Below the pieces are notes generated by a model. The model did not search any database. It was not told the origin of the DNA and worked only from the letters and a program-made list of their open reading frames with translations. From positions 1-64,000 of the forward strand of contig CANRJC010000005.1 of assembly GCA_947630795.1 (NCBI GenBank): a stretch of DNA of 64,000 bases, given 5' to 3'. How positions within the stretch are numbered: position 1 is the first letter of the stretch; the number at the start of each line of letters is the position of its first letter. This document shows, in pieces, positions 17,296 through 25,377 of the stretch. The position numbers and the translations under genes were made by a program. Origin of the DNA: an uncultured Phascolarctobacterium sp. (GTDB lineage Bacteria > Bacillota > Negativicutes > Acidaminococcales > Acidaminococcaceae).

Positions 17296-18218
17296 TCATC
17301 GTCAAAACGTGGGAAGAAGTGCATAGTTTTCCTCAAGGCTGCGTGGCGGCCCTGGGCACCTTCGACGGTCTGCATTTGGGCCATCGGCAGGTGATCGAAA
17401 AGGCAAGAGAGCTGGCGAAAGAGAAGGGCTGTCTTTTAGCTGTCTTCACTTTCAGCAATCATCCTCTCGATCATTTGCGGCCGGGCCGTGCGCCCAAATT
17501 GCTTTTGACGACGGCTGCCAAAGAAAAAATGCTGGAAAATTTGGGGGTAGAACTTTTGTTGGAGTTCCCCTTCGATAAAGAGCTCCTTTCTTTGTCGCCC
17601 GCAGCTTTTACGGAGCGTTTGTCGAAATTGGACCTCAAGGCGATCGTGGTGGGAGAAAATTTCACTTACGGCAGCCGCGGGGCAGGCACTCCCGCAACTT
17701 TGGCGAAAGAAGCCCGAGAGCAAGGCTACGAGCTTTCGGTGCAGCCTCTTTTGCAAGTGGACGGGATGACGGTGAGCAGCACCGCCATCCGCCGTCTTTT
17801 GGCTCAGGGGGAAGCGGAAGAAGCGAACAAACTTTTGGGCTATCGCTACACTTTGACAGGCAAAGTGGAGCACGGGCAGGAGCGGGGACGTTTGCTGGGC
17901 TTTCCCACGGCGAACATCGTTTTGCAAAAAAGCAGGCTGGCGCTGCCGGCCGCGGGAGCCTACGCAGCCGAGATAAAATTATCCGACGGCCGAAAATTTT
18001 TCGGCATGGCCAACATCGGCCGCAACCCCACCTTCGACGACGTAGAAGAGCTGCGTTTGGAAACGCACATCTTCGATTTTAAAGAAGACATCTACGGGCA
18101 GCAGTTGGAAGTCGCCTTCATCGCCCGGCTGCGGGGCGAAATGAAATTCGCCAACGTCGCCGCTTTGAAAAGGCAATTGGAAAAAGACAGAGACGCTTGC
18201 AAAAAACTCTTGCGCTGA
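17292..18218 (+). CDS. ribF: Bifunctional riboflavin kinase/FAD synthetase
   Basis: This protein of 308 residues makes FMN and then FAD from riboflavin. The N-terminal adenylyltransferase part has GTFDGLHLGH (ATP site) and the SSTAIRRLL motif. The C-terminal flavokinase has GKVEHGQERGRLLGFPTANI and the NIGRNPTF motif. Length and order are standard for RibF. It is coupled to truB; the rpsO promoter starts inside its last codons. Confidence 0.93.
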   Translation: MIIVKTWEEVHSFPQGCVAALGTFDGLHLGHRQVIEKARELAKEKGCLLAVFTFSNHPLDHLRPGRAPKLLLTTAAKEKMLENLGVELLLEFPFDKELLSLSPAAFTERLSKLDLKAIVVGENFTYGSRGAGTPATLAKEAREQGYELSVQPLLQVDGMTVSSTAIRRLLAQGEAEEANKLLGYRYTLTGKVEHGQERGRLLGFPTANIVLQKSRLALPAAGAYAAEIKLSDGRKFFGMANIGRNPTFDDVEELRLETHIFDFKEDIYGQQLEVAFIARLRGEMKFANVAALKRQLEKDRDACKKLLR

Positions 18219-18323
18219 AAAAGAAAGTTTGTTATACTGGCAAAAGCGAAGCCCCCACTTGGCGACCCGCTCCTCCGGCGATCGCCCGGTCTGCGGCCTT
18301 GATAAAAATTTAGGAGGTATATC
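18210..18323 (+). promoter_or_regulatory. rpsO promoter and 5' leader
   Basis: TTGCGC, 17 nt, TATACT gives a leader of about 75 nt containing a GC-rich foldable stretch around GGCGATCGCC, then the AGGAGGT ribosome site. S15 often binds its own leader to block translation, and this compact structured leader could serve that, but I cannot match it to a known rpsO leader class. Confidence 0.5.
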
Positions 18324-18590
18324 ATGTTAAGCAACGAGGTAAAACAATCCATCATCACAGGCAACGCCCGCCACGAAGGGGACACCGGTTCTCCGGAAGT
18401 GCAGATCGCCATTTTGAGCGAGCGCATCCGCCTGCTCACCGAACATTTGAAGGAGCACAAGAAAGATCATCACTCCCGTCGCGGCCTGCTGAAAATGGTA
18501 GGTAAGCGCCGCGGCCTGCTGAACTATCTGCAGAGCAAAGACATCGAGCGCTACAGAGCCATCATCGCCAAGCTGGGCATCCGCAGATAA
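18324..18590 (+). CDS. rpsO: 30S ribosomal protein S15
   Basis: This 88-residue primary 16S rRNA-binding protein is of standard length, with the family core [17 protein letters not shown], the [12 protein letters not shown] segment and a C-terminal [17 protein letters not shown]. The usual neighbour pnp (polynucleotide phosphorylase) does not follow; a terminator closes the unit instead. Confidence 0.97.
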   Translation: MLSNEVKQSIITGNARHEGDTGSPEVQIAILSERIRLLTEHLKEHKKDHHSRRGLLKMVGKRRGLLNYLQSKDIERYRAIIAKLGIRR

Positions 18591-18623
18591 CGTCGCCGCA
18601 AAAAATCTTTCAACAAAAACACA

Positions 18624-18648
18624 AGACCCGCCGTCGGCGGGTCTTTTC
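18624..18648 (+). terminator. Terminator after rpsO
   Basis: AAGACCCGCC, 3-nt loop, GGCGGGTCTT, then a T run. Confidence 0.9.
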
Positions 18649-18731
18649 GTATGCGCAAAAAAGGACGGCGGCGAGAAAAAAGAAAAAAATTTTGAGAGCA
18701 GAGAGAAAAAACTTTGCTCTCTTATGTACTC

Positions 18732-18820
18732 GATCTGATCATGATGATCAGATCGTATTTGATTAGATTAGATTTGATTAGATTAGATTAGATTAGATCA
18801 GATCAGATGTGATCGGATCT
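18732..18820. repeat. GATC-rich palindrome and 12-copy GATNN pentamer tract
   Basis: A 23-bp inverted repeat (10-3-10; 18732-18754) made of GATC-containing units is followed at 18761 by twelve in-register pentamers that each begin GAT: mostly GATTA, then GATCA, GATCG and GATCT. Eight GATC sites fall within 88 bp. The tract lies in the 440-bp gap between rpsO and the rubredoxin-glutamate synthase gene, about 270 bp before that ATG. No convincing gene is seen in the rest of this gap. Confidence 0.85.
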
Positions 18821-19088
18821 GAATAAAACATCTTCGGCTAAAACAAAGAGTTTTGTTGAATGAGAGAAAAATTTTTGCCGAGCCCACGAAACTGAGGTCC
18901 ATCGCGAAAAGTCGTCGATATCGCAAGCGGCGAGCTGAGTGATGAGAGTGGGTGCGAAAAAGAACTTCACAATAATTTTTCCCCGGCACGGCAGGAAAAA
19001 AGCGGCAGGGGCGATAATAGATACAGAGAGCTTCAACGGAAAATAATTATCGGAATGAGGCCGCTACTACAGGGAGGGAGCGATAGCG

Positions 19089-20519
19089 ATGAAAAAATTT
19101 ATCTGCAGCGTGTGCGGTTATGTTTACGAAGGAGAAGAGGCCCCGGCCGTGTGCCCGGTGTGCAAGCAAAAAGAGCCTTTCAAATTGATGGAAGAAGAAA
19201 AAGCAGAGGACAAAACGAAGAGCGCCGAAGAAAATAAAGAATATATTTTACCAGAAGAGGCCGAGGCAAAAGGCGACGAGAAAAGAAAAGAGCTCGATCT
19301 TTCTTATGACAGCCGCTTCGTACGCAAGGACCCAAGCTGCCGCTACATGCAAGAGATCCACGAGATGGCGGTGACCGGCAAGTCTTTAGGCGGCTCCATG
19401 GGGACGAAGATGCCCATGCCTTCTTGGGACAGCATTTTGCTTTTGGGTGCGCAGCTGAACCCGCCGCCTTTAGACGACGACGCCCCGGTGACCACCGCCA
19501 CTGTCATCGGCAAGCACGCCAAAAGGCCCATGATCATCCACAACCCCGTCTTCATCTCCCATATGTCTTTCGGTGCACTCTCCAAAGAGACCAAGATAGC
19601 TTTGGCCAAAGGAGCGGCCATGGCCCGCACCGCCATGTGCAGCGGCGAGGGGGGCATTTTGGAAGAAGAGAAGGCCGCTTCCTATAAATATATTTTCGAA
19701 TACATCCCCAACAAATACAGCGTGACGGACGAGAACCTCCGTTCTTCCGACGCTATCGAGATCAAGATCGGCCAAGGGACGAAGCCCGGCATGGGCGGTC
19801 ATCTGCCGGGAGAAAAAGTTACGGAAGAGATAGCGGCGGTGAGAGGCAAAAAGCCGGGGCAGGACATTCAAAGCCCCAGCAAATTCCCGGAGATCAACAG
19901 CAAGGAAGACTTGAAGGCCATGGTGGAGATGCTGCGCCGGCGCTCCGACGGCCGGCCCATCGGCATCAAGATCGCAGCGGGCCGCATCGAGCGAGACCTG
20001 GAGCATTGTGTTTATGCAGAGCCCGATTTCATCACCATCGACGGCCGCGGCGGGGCCACCGGCTCCAGCCCGCTGCTTTTGCGGGAGGCTTCTTCGGTGC
20101 CCACGGTGTATGCTCTCTATCGGGCCAGAAAATATTTGGACTCGGTGAGATCGGACATCTCTCTTATCATCACCGGGGGCCTGCGGGTGTCGGCCGATTT
20201 TGCCAAAGCGCTGGCCATGGGGGCCGATGCGGTGGCCGTGGCCACCTCGGCTTTGATCGCAGCGGCCTGTCAGCAATACCGTATCTGCGGCAGCGGCAAC
20301 TGCCCCATGGGCATCGCCACCCAAAAGCCCCGGCTGCGGCAGCGTTTGCAAATTGACGCGGCGGCCCAACGAGTGGCCAACTTCCTCAATGTATCGCTGG
20401 AAGAGCTGAAGACTTTCGCCCGCATCACCGGCCACAGCTCTGTCCACGATCTGAGCGTGGACGACTTGGTGACCGTCGATCGGGAGATCTCGGGATTCAC
20501 CAACATCCCCCATGCGTGA
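19089..20519 (+). CDS. Rubredoxin-domain glutamate synthase-like FMN protein
   Basis: This protein of 476 residues joins three parts. A rubredoxin-like iron knuckle pair (CSVCGYVYEG and CPVCKQK) covers residues 6-30. A charged linker follows to about 75. Then comes the FMN-binding synthase domain of glutamate synthase (from about 120). The synthase shows GQGTKPGMGGHLPG, ITIDGRGGATGSSP and the 3Fe-4S cysteines CxxxxxCxxxxC in CQQYRICGSGNCPMG. The N-terminal glutamine amidotransferase of GltB is absent, so it may use free ammonia or another amidotransferase. The rubredoxin part could deliver electrons. The ATG follows GGGAGGGAG. Confidence 0.83.
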   Translation: MKKFICSVCGYVYEGEEAPAVCPVCKQKEPFKLMEEEKAEDKTKSAEENKEYILPEEAEAKGDEKRKELDLSYDSRFVRKDPSCRYMQEIHEMAVTGKSLGGSMGTKMPMPSWDSILLLGAQLNPPPLDDDAPVTTATVIGKHAKRPMIIHNPVFISHMSFGALSKETKIALAKGAAMARTAMCSGEGGILEEEKAASYKYIFEYIPNKYSVTDENLRSSDAIEIKIGQGTKPGMGGHLPGEKVTEEIAAVRGKKPGQDIQSPSKFPEINSKEDLKAMVEMLRRRSDGRPIGIKIAAGRIERDLEHCVYAEPDFITIDGRGGATGSSPLLLREASSVPTVYALYRARKYLDSVRSDISLIITGGLRVSADFAKALAMGADAVAVATSALIAAACQQYRICGSGNCPMGIATQKPRLRQRLQIDAAAQRVANFLNVSLEELKTFARITGHSSVHDLSVDDLVTVDREISGFTNIPHA

Positions 20520-20659
20520 AAAAGGCCGCTTGCAAAAACTGCTCTGTGTTTGCGAAAGCGGAGAGCGAAAGCAAACGGCGAAGGCTGCGAAGCTCACGCT
20601 CAAAAAAGCGATCCGTGGCGAAAAACTCAAAGTCGATCGCGACAAGCAAAAAACGCATA

Positions 20660-20692
20660 ATCATGACCACCCCTCTTAGGGGTGGTCATGAT
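20660..20692. other. Perfect 15-bp inverted repeat
   Basis: ATCATGACCACCCCT and its exact complement flank a 3-nt loop. The tail is only moderately T-rich on the plus strand (ATTTATG). It probably acts as the 3' hairpin of the upstream synthase message, although a protein-binding palindrome is also possible. Confidence 0.7.
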
Positions 20693-20738
20693 TTATGAAG
20701 AAAAAAAGACCCCGCTCGTGGCGGAGGGGAGAAATAAA

Positions 20739-20780
20739 AGGCCCTGTCGCTCTTATATGTCGATAGGGCTTTAGTCGTTT
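20739..20780 (-). terminator. Terminator after the DUF2442 gene
   Basis: On the minus strand GCCCTATCG and CGACAGGGC pair across 11 nt and lead into CTTTTATTT. Confidence 0.7.
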
Positions 20781-20791
20781 TTATATGTAAG

Positions 20792-21061
20792 TTAAGCTTG
20801 ATCTTTTATGAAGCGGCTCACGGGGAGGGAGCACTCGTACAAATGCTCCGGGGCGATGTCCAGCTCGTCGTTCCAAACGACGGTGCCGCATTCGGCCTTG
20901 GCTGTCAGAAAAAGCGAAGGCTCATGCAGGGGGGCATAGATAGGTTTTTCCAGAAGAGGGCGGGCGTTATAAAGTTTTTTTGCTCCGTCGGCGAAAGTAA
21001 GGAGCAGAGTATAATCGCTCTGCGGCCGCACTTCTTTCACCACCCATACAGGCTCTTTCAT
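20792..21061 (-). CDS. DUF2442 domain-containing protein
   Basis: This protein of about 89 residues fits the DUF2442 profile: the opening VWVVKEVRPQSDYTLLLTFADGAKKLYNARPLL, then PLHEPSLF and the closing GTVVWNDELDIAPEHLYE. The family is common beside toxin-antitoxin-like DUF4160 genes, but no such partner is seen here. The start at 21061 (MKEPVW) agrees with the family; a TTG 11 codons upstream is the alternative. Function is unknown. Confidence 0.75.
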   Translation of the reverse strand: MKEPVWVVKEVRPQSDYTLLLTFADGAKKLYNARPLLEKPIYAPLHEPSLFLTAKAECGTVVWNDELDIAPEHLYECSLPVSRFIKDQA

Positions 21062-21447
21062 GGTTTCGCGCACTTCTTTCTGCTGCAGGCTCAACGCAAA
21101 GTTTCGATCTTATAAAGGGGCTGTTCGTTCATTGCAAGCTCCCGATTTGCCAAAAGTTCATCTTTATGAAGTTCTGCCCAAGCAACGATAACATCATAGC
21201 ATATTTGCCGACAAAAGTTAACGGCGTATTTTTTGAAAGCAACACCGAAAGCGCAGCGACTTTCGCAAAAGTCTGCGGTGCCGAGCTGCGAACATTAAAT
21301 ATCGTCGCTTTCTCGAAAAAAGCGGCGGCGAAAAAAAATTGGGCTTCTTTAGAAAAAGGTCGAGGCGAAAATCTTTGCTTCTATTGCCAAAAGCGGCGGC
21401 GAAAACTTTTGCTTTTTGCGAAAAGGGCAGAGCGCGAGCCCCTGCGC
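21062..21447. other. Gene-poor, purine-rich spacer
   Basis: No gene is supported between the DUF2442 gene and the next promoter. The stretch has repeated AAAAGCGGCGGCGAAAA-type blocks with TTTGCTT between them (about 21320-21420), related in style to the intergenic repeats found elsewhere in the window. Confidence 0.5.
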
Positions 21448-21477
21448 TTGTGAGAGAGAGAAAGTGTGTGCTATACT
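21448..21477 (+). promoter_or_regulatory. Promoter for the Sel1-repeat gene (and possibly addBA)
   Basis: TTGTGA, 18 nt, TATACT, about 75 nt before the ATG. Confidence 0.6.
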
Positions 21478-21553
21478 GTAAAGGTGAGAGCGGGCCGCTT
21501 GCAGCAGAGAAAAAAGAAACGGCGGCGCGCAAAAACAGAGGGAGGAAGAAAAG

Positions 21554-22378
21554 ATGATCGACATGAAGACCGTGGCCGAAGAAGTGAAAAACATTGCGGA
21601 AAAGGTGAGCCCTCGCCGCCTGAGCAAGGTCCACGCTTACCTCGTTTCCTTGCTGCACGAGGACGGCAGCGTCAGCGAGCGGCCCTACGATATCGCCGTA
21701 AAAATTTTGAGCTTGGATAAACCTCAGCGCTTCACCAAGCTCCAGATCGAATTCATCGTTTGGCTTTTGCAGCTGGAGATACGGGAAGGCAACGACACTG
21801 CCATGAACGACTTGGGCGCGGCCTATTACGACGGGCGCCGGGGCTTCCCCCAAAATTACGAACTGGCCATGCAATATTACAAAATGGCGGCGGCCAAAGG
21901 AAACAGAGTTGCCCAGGAAAATTTGGGCTATTGCTACTACTACGGCCGCGACGGCAAGAGAGACTACGAAAAAGCTTTTCATTATTTTGCCTTGGGCGCC
22001 TTCGACGGCCACCTCATCTCTCTTTACAAGATCGGCGACATGTACCTCAACGGCTATTTCGTGGAGAAAAACGAAAAGGAAGCCTTCTATATCTTCATGC
22101 GCTGCTTGGACACCATGACCGACGAGGCGGCGCCCCGGGTGGCCGGGCCGCTCTTCTTGCGGCTGGGAAAGATGTTTTCGGAAGGAAGAGGCACGGAAAA
22201 AGATCCTCAGGCTGCTCTCAGCTGTTACCAAAAAGCGGAGAACTATCTCTTCGACATGGTGATGGCGGGAGACGAGATGTACCGCAAAAGTTTGGACGGC
22301 GCCGTCGCCGGGCAAGCAGCAGCCCGCGAAGAACTGCGCAAGATCTTGCCTGAAAGACGGCGCTTCGGCATTTCTTGA
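21554..22378 (+). CDS. Sel1-like tetratricopeptide repeat protein
   Basis: This protein of 274 residues has no signal peptide. The middle carries several Sel1-type repeats of about 36 residues: NDLGAAYYDGRRGFPQNYELAMQYY, ENLGYCYYYGRDGKRDYEKAFHYF, YKIGDMYLNGYFVEKNEKEAFYIF and LRLGKMFSEGRGTEKDPQAALSCY. Such solenoids act as protein-protein scaffolds. The N-terminal 70 residues are helical and of unknown role. It ends 11 nt before addB, so the two are probably co-transcribed, but a link to recombination is only a guess. Confidence 0.82.
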   Translation: MIDMKTVAEEVKNIAEKVSPRRLSKVHAYLVSLLHEDGSVSERPYDIAVKILSLDKPQRFTKLQIEFIVWLLQLEIREGNDTAMNDLGAAYYDGRRGFPQNYELAMQYYKMAAAKGNRVAQENLGYCYYYGRDGKRDYEKAFHYFALGAFDGHLISLYKIGDMYLNGYFVEKNEKEAFYIFMRCLDTMTDEAAPRVAGPLFLRLGKMFSEGRGTEKDPQAALSCYQKAENYLFDMVMAGDEMYRKSLDGAVAGQAAAREELRKILPERRRFGIS

Positions 22379-22389
22379 GGAGGCAGCCC

Positions 22390-25377
22390 ATGTCAGCTGT
22401 TTTATACTGCCTGCCACTAGGTAGCAGCATGAGAGATAGATTCGCCGCCGCCGTCAAAAAGAAGACGGGGGAGGGGGCAGTGCTGGTGCTGCCCAACAGC
22501 GCTTTGGCGGAAGAAGCTGAGCGCAGGCACGGCCTTGCGGTCATCAGCTTGGACAAATTGGCCGGCGAGATCTTGAATCATAACGGCTATAAAAAATTCA
22601 AGCTGTTGAACCGGCGCAGCCAAGAATTGGTGCTGGGCCAGGTGCTGGAAGACTTGGCGGCGGCCGGGCGCCTGTCCTATTTCGAGCCTTTGGCGGGCAA
22701 GAAAAATTTCGTGAAAGAAATGGTCAGCTTCATCGGCCAAATAAGGCGCAGCGGCGCCTCCGAAGAAGAGGTGCAGCGAGCTTTGAGCGCATGGGAGAGG
22801 CAGGGCAGCCTCGGGGAAAAAGACAAGGCCACCGCCATGATCTACACCGCCTACCGGATGAAGCTGGCTCAGGAAGATCGCTTCGATCTGCAGGGCGTGT
22901 ACAGTTTGGCAGCGGCCGAAATGAGCAAAGAGAAGAGCAGCGTGCCCTATAAAGAGATCTACATCAGCGATTTTTCTTTCTTCGAACCTTTGCAGCTGGA
23001 GCTTTTGCGGGCCCTCTCTTTCAAGGCGCAGCTCTGCATCGCTTTTTGCTGCGAAAAAAAGCGGGAAGAAGTTTTCGCCGCCGCCCGCGACAGTTTTGCC
23101 GCTCTCAGCGGCTTTTGCTCCGTCAAGTTCATCGATCCGCCTGTCGAAGAAAGCGCCGGCCCTCTTGCGCATCTGCGCCGGCATCTTTTCGACAGCGAAG
23201 GAGAAAAATACGAGGGCGAAGACGCAAAAGAGGCTGTGTCTCTTTCTGAATACGGCAGCAGCGAGGCCGAGAGCCGCTTCGTCCTCACCGAATGCAAAAA
23301 ATTGCTTTTGGCGGGAACGGACCCGCGGGACATTTTGGTCTGCGCCAAAAATTTAGACGCTTACAGCGGCCTGCGGGCCTTGGCCGACGAATACGGCCTG
23401 CCTTTGGCCCTGCCTGCCGTGACCTGTTTGGCAGAGCAGCCCCTCGCTTCTTTTTTGCTGGCGGCGCTGGGGGCCGCCCTCGGCGGCCGCAAAGGCGTGC
23501 AAAATTATTTCGCTTTGTTCGAAAGCAGCCTGGGGCAGCTGGTCTTCACCGCCGATGCTCAGGCTCTCTGCCGTTTGCGGCAGGAAAAATATTTCGACGA
23601 TACGGCAGCTCTTCGAGAGGAAGGCCGAAGCTTTTTGGGCGAAGAAGACGAAGCGGCGGCCGCTCTTTACGCTTTTTGGCACGACCTGCCCCGTGCTTGC
23701 ACGGTCGCCGGCCTGCGGGCCGAAGCGGAAAAACTTTTGACGGCCCTCGACCTGCCCCGCCGTTTAGGCGCGCTGCACCGGGAGGGGAAGCTGTCTCTGG
23801 AATTTTTGCGGCCCCTGCTCATGAGCCAAGAAGCCATTCGCCGCACTCTTTTGCAAGCGGAAAAAGACTACGGCGAGTGCGGCTTGGCCGAGAAAAAATT
23901 CACGCCGGGAGAAATGATCGCCCTGTGCAAAGAAGTGTGGAGCGAAGAGCAGCTCACTTTGGACCCGGGGCAGCGGGAAGGCATCGCCTGCATGGAAGTG
24001 GCCCGCTGTCAGGGGCAGAGCTACCCTTACATTTTTTTGCTGGGGCTGGAAGAAGGTGCCTTCCCCCGCTCGCTGCGGCAGCGTTTTTACGACGAACAGG
24101 AGCGCTATGAACTGGATGCTTTGGGCATCAGCCTGCCGCTGCGGGCGCAGGCCTATGCCGAAGACGCTTACGCTTTCGCCCAGCTGGCAGCTCAGGCGCA
24201 AAAGAAGCTCTGTCTCAGCTGGTCTCGAGAAGACGAGGCCGTGCCCTCTCCTTACGTCGAAGAAGTGAAAAAACTTTTCCCGGCTCTCCGAGTCGGCGTC
24301 ATAAACGGGAAGAAAGCTCCCGCATCTTTCAGAGAACTGTGGCAGCAGGGAGCCGATCTGCAACACTACCTGACTTGCGAAGAGCTGGCCGCCGCCGCGG
24401 CCGACAAAAAACGGGCGGCCGGGGCCCCTCTCTACGTGGGCGACCTGAGCCAAAGCGATGCGGCCGCAGCCCTGCCGAAACGAAAAACTTTCAGCGCCAG
24501 CACCTTGGAAGTTTATGCCAAGTGTCCTTTTCGCTATTTAGGCGAGAAAGTGTGGCAGCAGGAGCCGATCGAAGCCAAAGAAGACACGGCGGAGCCGGCA
24601 GACGAAGGCAGCATCCTCCACGCCGTGCTGGCCGCTGTCGCCAAGCAGTTGATAGACGATGAAGAAGAATTGGCGGATCGGCCCTTTGAAGAGCGGGAGG
24701 AAAAAGTGTCGGCTCTTTTAAAAGAAGTGATGGCTCCTTACAGCAGCCGCAGCCTGGCCTTCGCCTGCGAAGAAGAGCGATTGAGCCGCACTCTCCGCCG
24801 TTTTTTGAAATTCGCTTACGAAGAAGAAGAACGCTGGGGGCAGCAGCCTTGGGCCGCAGAGCAGAGCTTCGACGAAAAAGGGGGCACGGCTCTGGACTTG
24901 GGCATCATCGCCGGGCAAAAGGTGAGCATCGAAGGTCGCATCGACCGCATCGACAGGACAGAGGAGGGCCTCTATGTTACCGATTACAAGCGGGCGAACA
25001 CTCCCTCCGACAAAGAAAGGACGGAAGGAAAAGATCTGCAGCTCCCCATCTATCTTTTGGCCTTGGCTCAAAAGAGCAAAGAAAAAGTGTCGGGTGGCAG
25101 TTATCTGAATTTAAAAGACTTGAAACGGAAAGGCAAGGCCCTCTTCGGCGACTCTTCTTATAAAGAGCTGTATAAAGAAAAGCGCTATTTGGCTCCTTAC
25201 GACGAAAGTTTCGCCGCCTTCGAAAAATTTTTCCTGGAAAAATTGCGAACTTACATAGAAAACATCTGCGACGGCGCTTTTGAGCCCCGGCCTTACAGCG
25301 GCTGCGAAAAATATTGCCCCTTGGCCGGCGTTTGCCGCCGGCATTTGCTGCAGGGGAGGGACGAAGAAAATGAGTGA
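22390..25377 (+). CDS. addB: RexB/AddB-like nuclease subunit of the AddAB complex
   Basis: This protein of 995 residues is the second subunit of the helicase-nuclease that processes double-strand ends. The C-terminus carries the PD-(D/E)XK core (GRIDRIDRTEEGLYVTDYKRA, about residues 855-880). Cysteines for an iron-sulfur cluster follow in the AddB pattern: one Cys in KCPFRYLGEK upstream of the nuclease and three near the end (CEKYCPLAGVCR). The N-terminus lacks a Walker A motif, as in RexB rather than Bacillus AddB. The start at 22390 follows TTGAGGAGG. It overlaps addA by 8 nt. Confidence 0.85.
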   Translation: MSAVLYCLPLGSSMRDRFAAAVKKKTGEGAVLVLPNSALAEEAERRHGLAVISLDKLAGEILNHNGYKKFKLLNRRSQELVLGQVLEDLAAAGRLSYFEPLAGKKNFVKEMVSFIGQIRRSGASEEEVQRALSAWERQGSLGEKDKATAMIYTAYRMKLAQEDRFDLQGVYSLAAAEMSKEKSSVPYKEIYISDFSFFEPLQLELLRALSFKAQLCIAFCCEKKREEVFAAARDSFAALSGFCSVKFIDPPVEESAGPLAHLRRHLFDSEGEKYEGEDAKEAVSLSEYGSSEAESRFVLTECKKLLLAGTDPRDILVCAKNLDAYSGLRALADEYGLPLALPAVTCLAEQPLASFLLAALGAALGGRKGVQNYFALFESSLGQLVFTADAQALCRLRQEKYFDDTAALREEGRSFLGEEDEAAAALYAFWHDLPRACTVAGLRAEAEKLLTALDLPRRLGALHREGKLSLEFLRPLLMSQEAIRRTLLQAEKDYGECGLAEKKFTPGEMIALCKEVWSEEQLTLDPGQREGIACMEVARCQGQSYPYIFLLGLEEGAFPRSLRQRFYDEQERYELDALGISLPLRAQAYAEDAYAFAQLAAQAQKKLCLSWSREDEAVPSPYVEEVKKLFPALRVGVINGKKAPASFRELWQQGADLQHYLTCEELAAAAADKKRAAGAPLYVGDLSQSDAAAALPKRKTFSASTLEVYAKCPFRYLGEKVWQQEPIEAKEDTAEPADEGSILHAVLAAVAKQLIDDEEELADRPFEEREEKVSALLKEVMAPYSSRSLAFACEEERLSRTLRRFLKFAYEEEERWGQQPWAAEQSFDEKGGTALDLGIIAGQKVSIEGRIDRIDRTEEGLYVTDYKRANTPSDKERTEGKDLQLPIYLLALAQKSKEKVSGGSYLNLKDLKRKGKALFGDSSYKELYKEKRYLAPYDESFAAFEKFFLEKLRTYIENICDGAFEPRPYSGCEKYCPLAGVCRRHLLQGRDEENE

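Noticed and set aside
18798-18989. Minus-strand 63-residue frame beside the pentamer tract
   Set aside because: No ribosome site, no family, and it starts within the simple repeat.
20516-20698. Possible 60-residue basic protein after the rubredoxin-synthase gene
   Set aside because: It begins inside the previous stop region without a ribosome site, runs through the 15-bp palindrome, and its composition reflects the purine-rich spacer.
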